The translations under genes were made by a program, and so were the position numbers. The notes under the pieces are model-generated. The model saw only the letters and a program-made list of their open reading frames with translations, searched no databases and was not told where the DNA came from. From the NCBI GenBank assembly GCA_958352145.1, contig CATWNM010000006.1, forward strand, positions 6,989-70,988: DNA of 64,000 bases, given 5' to 3'. This DNA is from an uncultured Eubacteriales bacterium. Lineage in GTDB: Bacteria; Bacillota; Clostridia; Oscillospirales; CAG-272. Shown here one piece after another: positions 51,698 through 61,213 of this stretch. Each line of letters begins with the position of its first letter. Position 1 is the first letter of the stretch.

Positions 51698-54169
51698 TCA
51701 GGCCGCATCGGCCTGCCGAGGCATATCTCCGTATTCCGCGATCACGCTGTAATTTTTGCCGTCAAAAATCAGCGCTGCGCCGCCGAGGTACGGATGCCGC
51801 CCGCCAAGATAGGAGGGCAGCGTCATGCAGCGGGCAAACAAATTTCGGCGCAGAAGCGCCTCGTCGTGCCAGGTTACATATAAAACATGCCTTGCGCGGT
51901 TCCACGGACTTTGCAAAAGCTGCATGATGCAGAAGCGTCCCGGATAGAAAATTCCCGCATACCAAAACCCGTCCTTTGTCATGCGCAGAGGACAATTTTC
52001 CTCAAGAATACGGTAAAACCGGCTGCCGTCCCGTCCCACAACAATCATGCTACAGTCGGAAAGGTCTGCCTCCCCGCCGGTCCGCGGTCGCTCATCGATC
52101 GGATACCAAACCGAAATTTCGGAAGTCAGACCGTTGGTCTGCGGCCGCGCAAAGGCATGCGCCGCCTCCATGACTGCCTCCGATGCGCCGGACGGCACAA
52201 AAATCCGCATCGGATCCATGTACACATCCAAAAGCCCGTTTCCCTTTGCGGATTCCTCCGGCGCGCCGGGGAACGGCGTTTGGCAAAATCCATGGCTGCC
52301 GTGCCGGAAATGCAGGCAGTTCTCCGCGGCGTTTGCAAATTCAAAGCGTTTCCCGTTCAGCCGGACTGTGAAAGCGCGGCGGTCGATAAAGGGCGGCAGC
52401 GTGACCGTCAGCCCACTGGCGCCGCTGAGCCGGATGTCTATAATGCTTCTGCTCGCATCCACCTGCAAAACACAGCGCTGCCGGCCCGGCGCGATCCCAT
52501 GCAGGCGTATCCAATAGGCGGTCAGATGCCGGTTTCGGTCAGTGTAATAAGAAAACCGATACGGATAGACTTCCCTCTCCTGCATAAGAAGACCGGAAAG
52601 CGCCGCGGTGTTGATCCAGATCCGCTGAATCGTGAGGTGATTATGGCAGGGCGCGAGCAGCATTCGGATCGTTTCGGAATACTTCTTCCCCTCTTGGTAA
52701 AGCTTTTTGACGTCTGGATAAAATTCATCCGTCTCCGAGGTAATCAGCATGGTGGGGAGCGCGGACAAGTTGCGCATTTTTTTAATCTCGGCGCGGCCGG
52801 AAAGCGCATAAACGCCCGCAAACAGATGCGGATAAGCCTGCGCCGCTGCCAGCGCTGCAGACGCGCCGTTGGAGTATCCGCCGATATAGATCCGGTTTTC
52901 ATCCACGAGGAATTTTCTTTGCAGATCGTCCAGCGCCGAAAACAGCGCGGTTTCTCCAATATAGCTGCCCATCGTCACGCCGCGCCCCGAAATATCCGCA
53001 ACAATCAGATTATCCAGCACCGAATCCGCAAGATGTTCGCCATAGGAACCGTACTCTTTGGTGCAGCAGAGCACAAGCAGCGGATATTTCCGGTCCGGGT
53101 CATACCCTTTAGGCAGCGTGATCCGGTAAAAATTGACGCTGCCGTCCAGCGGATCCCGAAAGAAAACACGCTTGTTGCCCGGCTCGTACAGCTTCCGCAT
53201 ATCCTTTTGTTTTGCCTCCCGCAGCATATCCTTGAGGATTTCCGCAAAAATCAGCCGGTTATACGGACCGCTTTCGGGCGCGCCGATCCGGCTGCACAGC
53301 CCCTCGACCGCTTCCCGGTAATACACAGGGCAGAGAGGCGAGGCCGCAAAGCGGCGCGCGCTTTCTGTAAGCTCGTCTATGCGCCGTTGGTACGCATACA
53401 CATAGAGCCGCCGCCGGATCTGTGTTTTGTGCCCGTCCCGGTCTTTTCCCGAAAAGGTCATTTCAAGTCCGTTCAGACAGTCCGGACAATAAGAAAACCG
53501 CGTTCGGTCAAACCGGTATACCCGGCCGAAGCGGACCCGCCTCGAGAGCACGCGGCGGCCCGTATCCAAATCGCGCATCTCCATCCAAATTTTCGCTTTT
53601 TTTCCATACTGTCTCTGATCGAGTCTAGTCAAAAGAAATTCGATCTGTTCTCGTTTTGAAATGTCCCGCTTTTCCATATACAGAGCAAATTCATGGCGAA
53701 TAAGCGTGCGGTTCTCCTTCGCCGCCGCGGCAAAGCGCGCGGCGCTGTCCGCCGGTTCCATGCGGATCTGCGCCTCGTACGCTTCCTCCTGCCCAAGCGC
53801 ATCCAGCCAAAATGTGTTTTCTCCTTTTTTCAAGCGCACGACCAGCACCTGCGAACATACGCTGAATATATGGATCAATTCGCCGTTGCAGAAAATCTTC
53901 GTTCCCCGGTTCGCGCTCAGGAGCAAGGACAAAAAACGCGCCTCTTTGGCCCAAACCGTAAACCGCGCGCGCAAAACTGTATTCGGAAAACCGGCGGCGA
54001 TCTGAAACCTGCCCGTTTTGTCCGCCTCGGCTTTGCCGCACGCAAGGCAGGCGCCGTAATCGCTGCCGGCGCTCATAAAGAAACGCGCGGGTTTCGGATG
54101 TACCGTATAGGACAAATTCCGGAGCCAGGCGGCATCCGCATCATTTCTATAATTGTCTTTGTAATTCAT
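51698..54169 (-). CDS. 823-residue alpha/beta hydrolase with N-terminal beta domains
   Basis: The ATG at 54169 overlaps the nitroreductase stop (ATGA). No signal peptide. Residues 40-135 look like a jelly-roll ([32 protein letters not shown]). The catalytic domain starts near 335 ([21 protein letters not shown]), has the elbow GYSNG with Ser433, an Asp near 480 (TSETDEFYP) and His near 518-520 (PCHNHLTI). It is closest to PHB-depolymerase/esterase-type or prolyl-oligopeptidase-like hydrolases. The last 250 residues are a third beta-rich domain. A cytoplasmic esterase of this size is unusual. Substrate unknown. Confidence 0.7.
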   Translation of the reverse strand: MNYKDNYRNDADAAWLRNLSYTVHPKPARFFMSAGSDYGACLACGKAEADKTGRFQIAAGFPNTVLRARFTVWAKEARFLSLLLSANRGTKIFCNGELIHIFSVCSQVLVVRLKKGENTFWLDALGQEEAYEAQIRMEPADSAARFAAAAKENRTLIRHEFALYMEKRDISKREQIEFLLTRLDQRQYGKKAKIWMEMRDLDTGRRVLSRRVRFGRVYRFDRTRFSYCPDCLNGLEMTFSGKDRDGHKTQIRRRLYVYAYQRRIDELTESARRFAASPLCPVYYREAVEGLCSRIGAPESGPYNRLIFAEILKDMLREAKQKDMRKLYEPGNKRVFFRDPLDGSVNFYRITLPKGYDPDRKYPLLVLCCTKEYGSYGEHLADSVLDNLIVADISGRGVTMGSYIGETALFSALDDLQRKFLVDENRIYIGGYSNGASAALAAAQAYPHLFAGVYALSGRAEIKKMRNLSALPTMLITSETDEFYPDVKKLYQEGKKYSETIRMLLAPCHNHLTIQRIWINTAALSGLLMQEREVYPYRFSYYTDRNRHLTAYWIRLHGIAPGRQRCVLQVDASRSIIDIRLSGASGLTVTLPPFIDRRAFTVRLNGKRFEFANAAENCLHFRHGSHGFCQTPFPGAPEESAKGNGLLDVYMDPMRIFVPSGASEAVMEAAHAFARPQTNGLTSEISVWYPIDERPRTGGEADLSDCSMIVVGRDGSRFYRILEENCPLRMTKDGFWYAGIFYPGRFCIMQLLQSPWNRARHVLYVTWHDEALLRRNLFARCMTLPSYLGGRHPYLGGAALIFDGKNYSVIAEYGDMPRQADAA

Positions 54170-54687
54170 ACCGGCCGCTCCTTTTTTTCCAGCAGCTGTA
54201 CCGGGCGTTTGGACGGCGCAGGCCGCCGCGCCTCGTCCGAAGCGCGGTATCCCAGCGCGATCAGCGCCATTAGAATACAGCCGGTCGTTTTAAAACGTTT
54301 GGCAAGATACCGTTCCGCCGTCTCGATATTTTCGCAGACCCAACAAGAGGCAAGCCCCGCCTCCCCGGCGCAGAGCAGAAGATTTTCAATCGCCGCGCCG
54401 ATCGCCATATCGTCCTTCGCCTGCGCGTAACACCGGCTTTCGCATTTATATACGGCAATGACGCAGGGCGCAAGCTCAATAAACCGGCTTCGGCGCATAA
54501 AGCCCGCCAAGTCCAAAATCATCTGCCGTTCGTCCAGCACGGCAAAACACCACGGCTGCGAATTTTTGCCGGAGGGCGCGCTTGCCGCGGCCAAAAGCAG
54601 CTTTTCGATTTTTTCCGCCGGCACCGCTCTTTGCTGAAAACACCGCACGCTCCGGCGCGCCATGACGGCGTTTGTCACATATTCCAT
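54166..54687 (-). CDS. Nitroreductase-family flavoprotein
   Basis: 173 residues. FMN motif at the start ([41 protein letters not shown]), then [24 protein letters not shown] and [12 protein letters not shown] at the C-terminal end. It is a short single-domain NAD(P)H-dependent reductase. The gene is coupled to the hydrolase by ATGA overlap. A strong hairpin separates it from the carrier operon upstream on the same strand, so it may be a separate transcript or an extension by read-through. Confidence 0.88.
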   Translation of the reverse strand: MEYVTNAVMARRSVRCFQQRAVPAEKIEKLLLAAASAPSGKNSQPWCFAVLDERQMILDLAGFMRRSRFIELAPCVIAVYKCESRCYAQAKDDMAIGAAIENLLLCAGEAGLASCWVCENIETAERYLAKRFKTTGCILMALIALGYRASDEARRPAPSKRPVQLLEKKERPV

Positions 54688-54931
54688 CCATTTTTCACTC
54701 CTTTCCGGATACCAACAGTTTAACAGGCGCGCGCGAAAAAAGGAATTATGATTCGGCGGGAAAATTTATATATTTGCAGGCCGCCAAAAGAGCCGCCGCT
54801 TTGATCCATGACCCAGCTGAAAGACCGACTCTCCGCTCCATTTTGATGGGATCGTTGAAAAATCTGTTGGAAAAAAATCTGCAATCGTATCATTTAGATC
54901 ATCCGAAAAACAAGAGATGGAAATTCTCGAC
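54688..54931. other. Intergenic stretch with the nitroreductase leader
   Basis: About 245 bases. GAAAGGAG lies before the nitroreductase ATG. One minus-strand frame (FSDDLNDTIADFFPTDF and onwards) resembles coding sequence but has no start or ribosome site, and ends in TAA. It could be a decayed gene end. No clear promoter was found. Confidence 0.35.
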
Positions 54932-54982
54932 AGACAAAGACAGCCGGCGCTGCCTCAAAGGCTGCGCCGGCTGTCTTTGTCT
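54932..54982 (-). terminator. Long hairpin at the end of the carrier operon
   Basis: AGACAAAGACAGCCGGCGC pairs over about 19 bp with its inverse, overlapping the stop codon at 54981. No long T-run follows, but the stem is very stable. It marks the probable end of the operon that begins at 61032. Confidence 0.7.
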
Positions 54983-56141
54983 AAACGGCCGTCCCGCTTT
55001 GCCGCGGATCAAAATTGACTTCGAGTATCTGCGGCGCGTAACAGCAGTCGCCAGTCGCAATCACAGCATAATCCTCGCCGCACGGTATGCTGCGCAGAAC
55101 AAGGCCCTCCGCGCGGCGCAGGTGCCACGTCTTTGGATCGGTCAAAAGCCCAGTCAGATCCAGCGTGTAATAACCGTCCGTATATTCGGAGACGGTCAAA
55201 AGATCTCCGCACGGTATTTTGTTTTTCCAATTGGAACCGAAACTGCAAAAGCGCGCGCACGGCAAAAAAGCGGTAAGCGGATTTCTACCCTTTTCAAAAA
55301 CCGGGATATGCATCCGCACAAAACGAACCGGCACGCGCTCGATATCGGCGACTTTTTTGCGGCTGGTTTTGGTATAAAGCCATTGCTCCCCGAAAAACGG
55401 CGTCTGCCCTAAGAAAGCGGCGCTCCCATAGCAGTTGTTGCGCGTGGGCGACCGGCTCTCGACCGTGGTATCCTGAAAAAATTTTCCTTCATATAAATTG
55501 ATCTCAAACAAAAGCGTATGTGCCAAGCTCGTGCTTGCCTCTATACGGACAAGGTAGGACCGGTCGTCCGTTTTCTCCATCGTAACCGCTGCGGGCAGCG
55601 TTTGCTCGCTACCGCTCTCCTTCGCGTACAGCGTAGAAATAACGAAAAAAGGAGTGAACTGTTCCCGCATGAACGCAATATATTTGCCGTTCGATTTGAT
55701 TTTCTCAAACGCTTCCGTCGTTCGCAGCCGGAACAAAAACGGATGGCCGCCGTCGAGGAATACGCGGACGGCAATGCCGTTCAGCGTCGGTTCCACTCGG
55801 AGCACAGAGCCGCAGAGCGCGCCGCTTGTATACTGCGTATCTTCCATCTCGTCTATGTAAAGAAACACATCGCCATAGCTGTCCGAAAGCTTGATCTCGC
55901 TTCCTGCGGCCGTGACCGTCGAGTTTGATCCTTCAAACAGGCGCACGCCGCCCGTTTCCAAAAAGCGCAGATCCACCATGCGCCCGTCCTGCCGGCGGTA
56001 AACCGGCGTGTTGAAATAATAGGCCGTCTGAGAATCCGTCTCCTGCATCAGCACCCGGTATACATTCTGATTGCGGGCGGACATGTGAAACGCCTTTCCG
56101 CCGCGGATGCGGCGAATCGTATCCAAAACTGTCTTATTCAT
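54981..56141 (-). CDS. Unknown beta-rich protein of the carrier operon (second)
   Basis: 386 residues, no signal peptide. Predicted as nearly all beta (YYFNTPVYRRQDGRMVDLRF; IAVRVFLDGGHPFLFRLRTT; YLVRIEASTSLAHTLLFEINLY). The C-terminal 130 residues resemble the DNRLRE-like beta-sandwich of the next gene product (RNNCYGSAAFLGQ, VRFVRMHIPVFEK, FDLTGLLTD-like TLDLTGLLTDPKTW). Its ATG overlaps the neighbour by eight bases. No enzyme motif is visible. Function not known. Confidence 0.6.
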   Translation of the reverse strand: MNKTVLDTIRRIRGGKAFHMSARNQNVYRVLMQETDSQTAYYFNTPVYRRQDGRMVDLRFLETGGVRLFEGSNSTVTAAGSEIKLSDSYGDVFLYIDEMEDTQYTSGALCGSVLRVEPTLNGIAVRVFLDGGHPFLFRLRTTEAFEKIKSNGKYIAFMREQFTPFFVISTLYAKESGSEQTLPAAVTMEKTDDRSYLVRIEASTSLAHTLLFEINLYEGKFFQDTTVESRSPTRNNCYGSAAFLGQTPFFGEQWLYTKTSRKKVADIERVPVRFVRMHIPVFEKGRNPLTAFLPCARFCSFGSNWKNKIPCGDLLTVSEYTDGYYTLDLTGLLTDPKTWHLRRAEGLVLRSIPCGEDYAVIATGDCCYAPQILEVNFDPRQSGTAV

Positions 56142-57678
56142 CGTTCTCCTCCGCTTGTATAGAAGTTCTGCGGCTGGTTAAGCAGATCCGGTCAAAGCTG
56201 GCGAATCCAAAACTTCCGCCATACTCGCAGTATACCTCGATTCGATCGACGGCGCGCCGCTTTTGTTTGGAAAAACAAATCTCTGCATATGCCCAGCCGT
56301 CCCTGCCGTCAAAATCCGCCGTATATTCCTCGCAGGCGGCGGGTTCGCTCGCATAGACGATTTTTGCGCGAATGCGAAATACTGGCAGATCCGCCCCGGC
56401 ATGAAACGTAGGCGGAACAAGCCCCGACGCGCGGGCCCATCCGGACAGCGTGAACACATCGTACGCCTCGAGTTCCTGCCGCAAAAAAACGCGCTGGCAG
56501 ACATACGTCCGCGTTTCCGGAACCGCCTGCAGCCGCACGGCGGCGTGCGCGTCGTCAAAAGAATCCTCCGGATGATCCGTATACACGCCCCAAAGCGAAT
56601 GCGTCCATCCGGAAAGTCCCCGCTCAAAGCCGCCGTTTTCCAGCAAATTGTACGCGCCCGGCCGGCTGCCGTACTCCAGCTGCGCGCCGTCGACCGCCGC
56701 GCAGCCAAACCCGTTCATAAGAATTTCCACCCGGACCCGCTCATAAATCCGGGCTTCAAACGATATCCATAAACGCACATAACCCCCGGGCGCAGCCACC
56801 GCGCGGCTTCTTGCGCGTACAAGGCCGCCGCACGTCACCTGAAGATAGATACCGGGCGAAATGCCGTGTACGCCGCTCGCAGGGCCGTCGGCGCCGAGCG
56901 GACGCACATAGGCCGAAAAGACATACGATCCGGAAGCAGGTACGCAGACCGTCTGGCATAGTCCGCTTTCGATCGTCGTATCATTCTGCGAACGAAAGAC
57001 CGCCGCGCCGCGGCCGAAAAGCGCGCCCGCCTCCCGAATTCCGACCTCAAAATCGTCGCATGCATATTGCGCTTCCCAAAATCTCAGATCGGCCAAGCGC
57101 TCAAATCCGTGTCCGCCGAGCAGATTGCAGCTGCCCCCGCTTTTCCGGGCGGCGGCGCGCGCCGCCGCCTTTTTTTCATAGACAACGGAGAGAATAGGCG
57201 CATACTGCGCACCAGAAAGTCCGTGCAAAACGGCATAGCTTCCGTCGCTGCCGGTCTCGTCGGTCATCCGCAGCGCCAGCGTATACGCGCGCGCAGTTCT
57301 TCCGCGGCGGGCAAAGAGCGCCGTTACATCAAAGCGGTGCGCGCAGGCGCCGGACCGGGGATTGCTGTAATCCAGCGGCAGATGCGCGCAGGACGGCGTG
57401 CAGGCGCCCACATGCAGCCCGCCGGAAGCGCAGTATACGCCAAGCTTAACACCGCCGCCGTCCGCGCCCTCGGTCTGAAACAGACAAAGTTCCGCGCGGC
57501 AGACCTGCATACCGGCCGGAAGCTCCGGCATTTCAAACCGCAGATACACCCGCCGCCGTCCCTCCGACGCACAATCGCCGGCACGGACCGTAAGCATGCC
57601 GGAATCATACAGATGCCCGTCCTGCCATCCGTATGCGCCGAGCAGCCTGCAAACCGCGGTCTGTTCATATACGCGCAT
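56134..57678 (-). CDS. DNRLRE/CBM-like protein of the carrier operon (first)
   Basis: 514 residues from ATG 57678, after AAAGGAG; a GTG at 57696 would place the site inside the gene. No signal peptide. Residues 1-165 look like a DNRLRE beta-sandwich (RRVYLRFEMPELPAGMQVCRAEL; AHRFDVTALFARRGRTA). Residues 180-320 and 340-500 look like two carbohydrate-binding-type sandwiches; the second begins YNLLENGGFERGLSGW. Such domains normally occur in large secreted Rhs/YD-repeat proteins. Their presence in a cytoplasmic-looking operon protein is odd. It may be exported by an unseen route or act as a binding scaffold. Confidence 0.65.
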   Translation of the reverse strand: MRVYEQTAVCRLLGAYGWQDGHLYDSGMLTVRAGDCASEGRRRVYLRFEMPELPAGMQVCRAELCLFQTEGADGGGVKLGVYCASGGLHVGACTPSCAHLPLDYSNPRSGACAHRFDVTALFARRGRTARAYTLALRMTDETGSDGSYAVLHGLSGAQYAPILSVVYEKKAAARAAARKSGGSCNLLGGHGFERLADLRFWEAQYACDDFEVGIREAGALFGRGAAVFRSQNDTTIESGLCQTVCVPASGSYVFSAYVRPLGADGPASGVHGISPGIYLQVTCGGLVRARSRAVAAPGGYVRLWISFEARIYERVRVEILMNGFGCAAVDGAQLEYGSRPGAYNLLENGGFERGLSGWTHSLWGVYTDHPEDSFDDAHAAVRLQAVPETRTYVCQRVFLRQELEAYDVFTLSGWARASGLVPPTFHAGADLPVFRIRAKIVYASEPAACEEYTADFDGRDGWAYAEICFSKQKRRAVDRIEVYCEYGGSFGFASFDRICLTSRRTSIQAEENDE

Positions 57679-59068
57679 CGCTTTCTCCTTTCCCACTGGG
57701 ACGAATCAGTTTCCCGGAGGCGTTTTTCGGAAGACTATCCACAAGCTCAATCCGCGACGGGCGCTCATATGCAGGCAGCAGCCGCCGGCAGACCGCTACG
57801 ATGCCGTCCCGGTCAAGCCCCGGCGCAACGACCCGCACGCCTATATACTGCCGGCCGTCCGCATCCCGCGCACCAAAGGCCAGCACATCCTCGATCTGCG
57901 GATCGGCGCGCAGTGCGCACTCGATCTCCTGCGGATAAATATTCATACCGGCTAGAATTATCATATTATCCTTGCGGCATTTGATCGTAATCCGCCCCTC
58001 CTCGTCCATACAGGCGATATCGCCCGTATGCAGCCACCCGCCGCGCAGCACTTTGCCGTCCGCGTCCGGCGCGCGGTAATACCCCCGCATCACGCTGGGA
58101 CCCGCAACCAGAAGTTCGCCAGCCGTTTTGCGCGGCACGTCCGCGCCCGACGCATCGACGATGCGCACACGCAGGGAATGCAGCGGATATCCGACCGAAT
58201 CCGGGTGCGTATCGAACAGTTCAGGCGGCAGATACGCAACGCGCGGCGACGCTTCAGTCAGCCCGTATACATTCATCACGCGCGCATCCGGAAACACCTG
58301 CCGGATCGCAGAAGCGACCGCTTTCCCCATGCACTCCCCGCTCGAAACCAGCAGCCGGAGCGAGGGCTTGTCCGGCATGCGCCGGACAAGCCTCGAAAGC
58401 AGCGAAAACAGCGTCGGCGTCCCGCACAGCACCGTAATTTTCTCTTTGACAATCTCCTCCGCCAGCGCAGCAGGATTCATCGCCTCGCTGTAAAAACGAA
58501 TCTGTGTCCCCCGCATAAGCGAAATCAAAAATTCCCCGGTCAGCACTGCGCAATGATAAAGCGGGCGCGCAATCAAAATACGATCGGTGCATCGAAGATC
58601 AAAATACCGGTCGATATCTGAAAGATTGGCCAAAAGATTTTCAGCACCGATCATCGCGCCCTTCGGCGTGCCCGTCGTTCCGGACGTACACATAATCAGC
58701 GCGGGATCCGCGTCCGGCGCGCCGGACGCGCGCCCGCCCGGCACAGCGCAGGGCACAGCGCGGATGCGGCCGTCCGCATCGGTCAAAAGATAATCCGGCT
58801 CCGTCAAGGACAAAATCCGCCCGCAGTGTACCTCGCCATACCGCTCAGAAAGCGGAATCGCGGTCACGCCCGCGGCAAAACAGGCAAGCAGCGCAAGCCC
58901 CGCGTTCAACTCAGACGCGCACCGCACCGCATATTTTCCGGGCGGAAGCTGCGCGGCCAGATGCTCGGCCGCCGCGGCCGCTTCCGCAAACGTGCAGCTC
59001 CAGTCCCCCTCCGATAAACGGCTGCCCGGATGCCGCAGCATTCCGGACTTTATAAAATTCCAAAGCAT
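57665..59068 (-). CDS. Stand-alone acyl/aryl-adenylating ligase (AMP-dependent synthetase)
   Basis: 467 residues, an ANL-superfamily enzyme. Core motifs: P-loop IMCTSGTTGTPKGAMIG, YGLTEASPRVAYLP (A5), HTGDIACMDEEGRITIKCRKDNMIILAGMNIYP (A7/A8) and the C-terminal Lys in LPKNASGKLIRPSG (A10). It activates a carboxylic acid as AMP ester and would pass it to CoA or, more likely here, to the carrier protein encoded 12 bases upstream. Its end overlaps the DNRLRE-like gene by 14 bases. The substrate is unknown. Confidence 0.88.
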   Translation of the reverse strand: MLWNFIKSGMLRHPGSRLSEGDWSCTFAEAAAAAEHLAAQLPPGKYAVRCASELNAGLALLACFAAGVTAIPLSERYGEVHCGRILSLTEPDYLLTDADGRIRAVPCAVPGGRASGAPDADPALIMCTSGTTGTPKGAMIGAENLLANLSDIDRYFDLRCTDRILIARPLYHCAVLTGEFLISLMRGTQIRFYSEAMNPAALAEEIVKEKITVLCGTPTLFSLLSRLVRRMPDKPSLRLLVSSGECMGKAVASAIRQVFPDARVMNVYGLTEASPRVAYLPPELFDTHPDSVGYPLHSLRVRIVDASGADVPRKTAGELLVAGPSVMRGYYRAPDADGKVLRGGWLHTGDIACMDEEGRITIKCRKDNMIILAGMNIYPQEIECALRADPQIEDVLAFGARDADGRQYIGVRVVAPGLDRDGIVAVCRRLLPAYERPSRIELVDSLPKNASGKLIRPSGKGESDARI

Positions 59069-59080
59069 AGTTTCCCCTCC

Positions 59081-59332
59081 TCAGCCCGGCTGAACGTATT
59101 TTTCAGCAAGCGCCACTAGATCGCCGACCGTCTTCAGCTTGAAAAAATTCATATCTGACTGTTTCAGCGTAATGCCGAGCGCATCCTCGAGTCCCAGCAG
59201 AAGATCGACCATTTTAAGGCTGCTGAGTCCGAGATCGTCCACAAGCGCGCGGCTGGTTTCGACGTTTTCCGCCCCGCTCACCTTTCTAAGCACGGCGCCG
59301 ACCTTTTTTTCAATGCTCTCCATATTTTTCAC
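59081..59332 (-). CDS. Acyl/peptidyl carrier protein of the accessory operon
   Basis: 83 residues. The site is VDDLGLSSLKMVDLLLGLED, with Ser38 as the phosphopantetheine residue (LSSL for the usual DSL). The helix pattern is normal (TLKQSD, FFKLKTVGDLVALAEKYV). Start and stop sit tightly between kinase and ligase genes: 23-base overlap upstream and 12-base gap downstream. It is the third carrier protein of the window and not the fatty-acid one. Confidence 0.88.
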   Translation of the reverse strand: MKNMESIEKKVGAVLRKVSGAENVETSRALVDDLGLSSLKMVDLLLGLEDALGITLKQSDMNFFKLKTVGDLVALAEKYVQPG

Positions 59333-59963
59333 CTACCTTTTTTCGTATTGCCCGAATGATCTGCGCAAACGTTTCGTTTTCGCTTTCCATCGTAGAAAGC
59401 AGCACGCCGCCCGAGGCCGCGCAGAGTTCGCGGTATTCGCTATGCAGCCTGTACTGCAGCGGTATGTCGATAAACCGGTCCTTTTCCTCCGCCCGGCTCC
59501 GCACGCGGGAAAGCGCCACAGACACCGGCACATCCATAAAAAACGAAATGTCTGGCTTTGGGATAAACCCGGACACCTCATAGATCCAGGTATCCTCCAT
59601 ATACCCGCGCGCCCGCAGGTTTGCGATGCAGGAATAGAAATACCGGTCGCTGATGACGATGCGGCCGCGGCTAAGCTCGGGCAGGATCGCCTTGTTTGCA
59701 TGCTGTACCCGGTCGCTGGCCGCAAGCAGCGAAAGGCTGCGGTAGTCGTAGTCCTCATGCCGCGGCGAATCCATATAGGCGCGGAAAATCTCCGAGCGCC
59801 GCACCCTATCGGTCGGCTGTTTAATCAGCACCGGGCAGATTCCGCCGTCCCGCAGGAACGCGTCCAGCCGGCGGATCATCGTAGTCTTGCCGCAGCCGTC
59901 CAGGCCGCAGAAGCTGATCAGAAGCCCTTCTTTGCCATGCTCATACATGTGCAGTTTTTCCAA
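59310..59963 (-). CDS. Thymidylate-kinase-like P-loop protein
   Basis: 217 residues from TTG 59963 (AAAGGAGG nine bases before); ATG 59948 is possible. The P-loop is FCGLDGCGKTTMIRRL. DRYFYSCIANLRARG carries the DRY/H-like base-binding motif of TMK, and DIPLQYRLHSEYREL is a lid region. Real Tmk genes usually sit with holB; here the partner set is a nucleotidyltransferase, a carrier protein and a ligase. So a specialised nucleotide or sugar kinase in a biosynthetic unit is more likely. It overlaps both neighbours by 23 bases. Confidence 0.75.
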   Translation of the reverse strand: MEKLHMYEHGKEGLLISFCGLDGCGKTTMIRRLDAFLRDGGICPVLIKQPTDRVRRSEIFRAYMDSPRHEDYDYRSLSLLAASDRVQHANKAILPELSRGRIVISDRYFYSCIANLRARGYMEDTWIYEVSGFIPKPDISFFMDVPVSVALSRVRSRAEEKDRFIDIPLQYRLHSEYRELCAASGGVLLSTMESENETFAQIIRAIRKKVGEKYGEH

Positions 59964-61032
59964 AACCGCCTACCTCCTTTAAAAGCTTGATCCGGTCATT
60001 TCGGAAAAAGCGTGCGCAAAAATCCAGATCATACAGATAACGCTTTCCGCGCGCCGGATCTGTGACCTCGTCGAGACAGTCGTACCACTCGCCGAAGGTA
60101 TCGGAGACAAACACATTCAGCGCGGGGCCGTCCAGCCCGAACAAACGCTTCGTCCCAATGACCGCATATGCGCATTCCCGTTCGGCGCCGAGCCTGCGAA
60201 TCGTGCGCTTAAGCGCCAGATAATCGGCGTCCGTATACGCCTGCAATAAAAAGTACAAATCTGCAAATTTATACAGCGACAAATCCCGCCGCATCTCTAC
60301 CCACGCATAGGTGGTCGCCTCTTTGTATAAGTGAGTGCACAAGTGAACGAAAAACGCAGGCGGCGCAAGCGTTTCAAGTCCCGAGGGCAGCGGCACGCGT
60401 TCGGCCAGCAAAGCGCCGGTACGGCTGCCGTCCTCCGGTTTATAGTCCAGCGAAAAATTCAGATCCACCTCTAAAAATTCGAGGAAAGGAAGCCCAATCC
60501 GCTTGACGAAAGGTACGGTCTCCCCGCGATTCATACGGGAATAGATGATTTCCGCACGGCTCGCGGCAACAAATTCTCCGTTTCTCACACTGCCCTGCCG
60601 GAAACCGTCCGCTTCCAGCAAATCCGCCGCCTCCGAGACATCCTCCGGCCGAAGGAGAAAATCCACATCGTTTGACGTCCTGTATCCCGCCGGATACACC
60701 TGCGTAAGATACGCGCCCTTGAGCGCGGCGCAGGGCGCGCGCATATTTTGAAGCAGGCTGCCCAGCGCGCAGAGCGCCTGTGAAAAGCTTTCGTTTTTCA
60801 TACACGCCGCACGGTACGCCGTTTCCAGCGCGGACCGAAATTCCCGGTCTACCGCGCCGAGCAGACCGGTTTCCCGCAGCGTGCCGTATGCGGCGCCGCC
60901 CATGCGGTGCCAAAGCAGACGGCCAAGCAGGCGGTCGTATGCCGTGCAGGACGAAAGCCCGTCCGAAATGCGCGCCCGGTCGGGCGCCGCAAAGCTGCAT
61001 ATATCCAGAAATAATTGATCTTCTCTGTTCAT
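59941..61032 (-). CDS. NTP_transf_5-like nucleotidyltransferase
   Basis: 363 residues from ATG 61032 (TGGAGGTTTTT before it). ALKGAYLTQVYPAGYRTSNDVDFLLRP carries the family pattern LKG-x-YP-x-R-x-DxD, where the two Asp would bind metal. The remaining sequence is helical, and the C-terminal HLCTHLYKEATTYAW resembles the family too. Relatives are found in lasso-peptide and polysaccharide clusters, with unknown substrates. It is the first gene of the operon, just beside the AraC-type regulator. Confidence 0.75.
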   Translation of the reverse strand: MNREDQLFLDICSFAAPDRARISDGLSSCTAYDRLLGRLLWHRMGGAAYGTLRETGLLGAVDREFRSALETAYRAACMKNESFSQALCALGSLLQNMRAPCAALKGAYLTQVYPAGYRTSNDVDFLLRPEDVSEAADLLEADGFRQGSVRNGEFVAASRAEIIYSRMNRGETVPFVKRIGLPFLEFLEVDLNFSLDYKPEDGSRTGALLAERVPLPSGLETLAPPAFFVHLCTHLYKEATTYAWVEMRRDLSLYKFADLYFLLQAYTDADYLALKRTIRRLGAERECAYAVIGTKRLFGLDGPALNVFVSDTFGEWYDCLDEVTDPARGKRYLYDLDFCARFFRNDRIKLLKEVGGFGKTAHV

Positions 61033-61073
61033 AAAAACCTCCATTGCTGGGATCGCGATCGCGTCGTGGCTCC

Positions 61074-61079
61074 ATTATA
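61074..61079 (-). promoter_or_regulatory. -10 box of the carrier operon promoter
   Basis: TATAAT on the minus strand, 42 bases before the first gene. No good -35 is found 17 bases upstream (TGGTAA at 61097-61102), which suits an activator-dependent promoter with the divergent AraC-type regulator next door. Confidence 0.5.
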
Positions 61080-61118
61080 AACCCCTTGATTCCATATTAC
61101 CATTATGATTCAGGGTAA

Positions 61119-61132
61119 AAATATTAATATTT
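61119..61132. promoter_or_regulatory. 14-bp palindrome between regulator and operon
   Basis: AAATATTAATATTT is a perfect palindrome lying 40 bases upstream of the minus-strand -10 box. It may be an operator, but its AT-only composition makes chance possible. Confidence 0.3.
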
Positions 61133-61213
61133 GGGATATATTTCTTATTTTTACAATATATTCCCATATTTTTTGGCATATTGAAACAAACTACACAAAA
61201 AGGAGGCAACAAT

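Noticed and set aside
51887..53659. Plus-strand ORF of 590 codons opposite the hydrolase gene
   Set aside because: Antisense to a gene with a conserved catalytic motif. Composition is unlike real proteins here.
59310..59963. Assignment as housekeeping thymidylate kinase (tmk)
   Set aside because: P-loop and DRY motifs fit, but the context and the overlaps with carrier and nucleotidyltransferase genes favour a specialised kinase, so no gene symbol was given.
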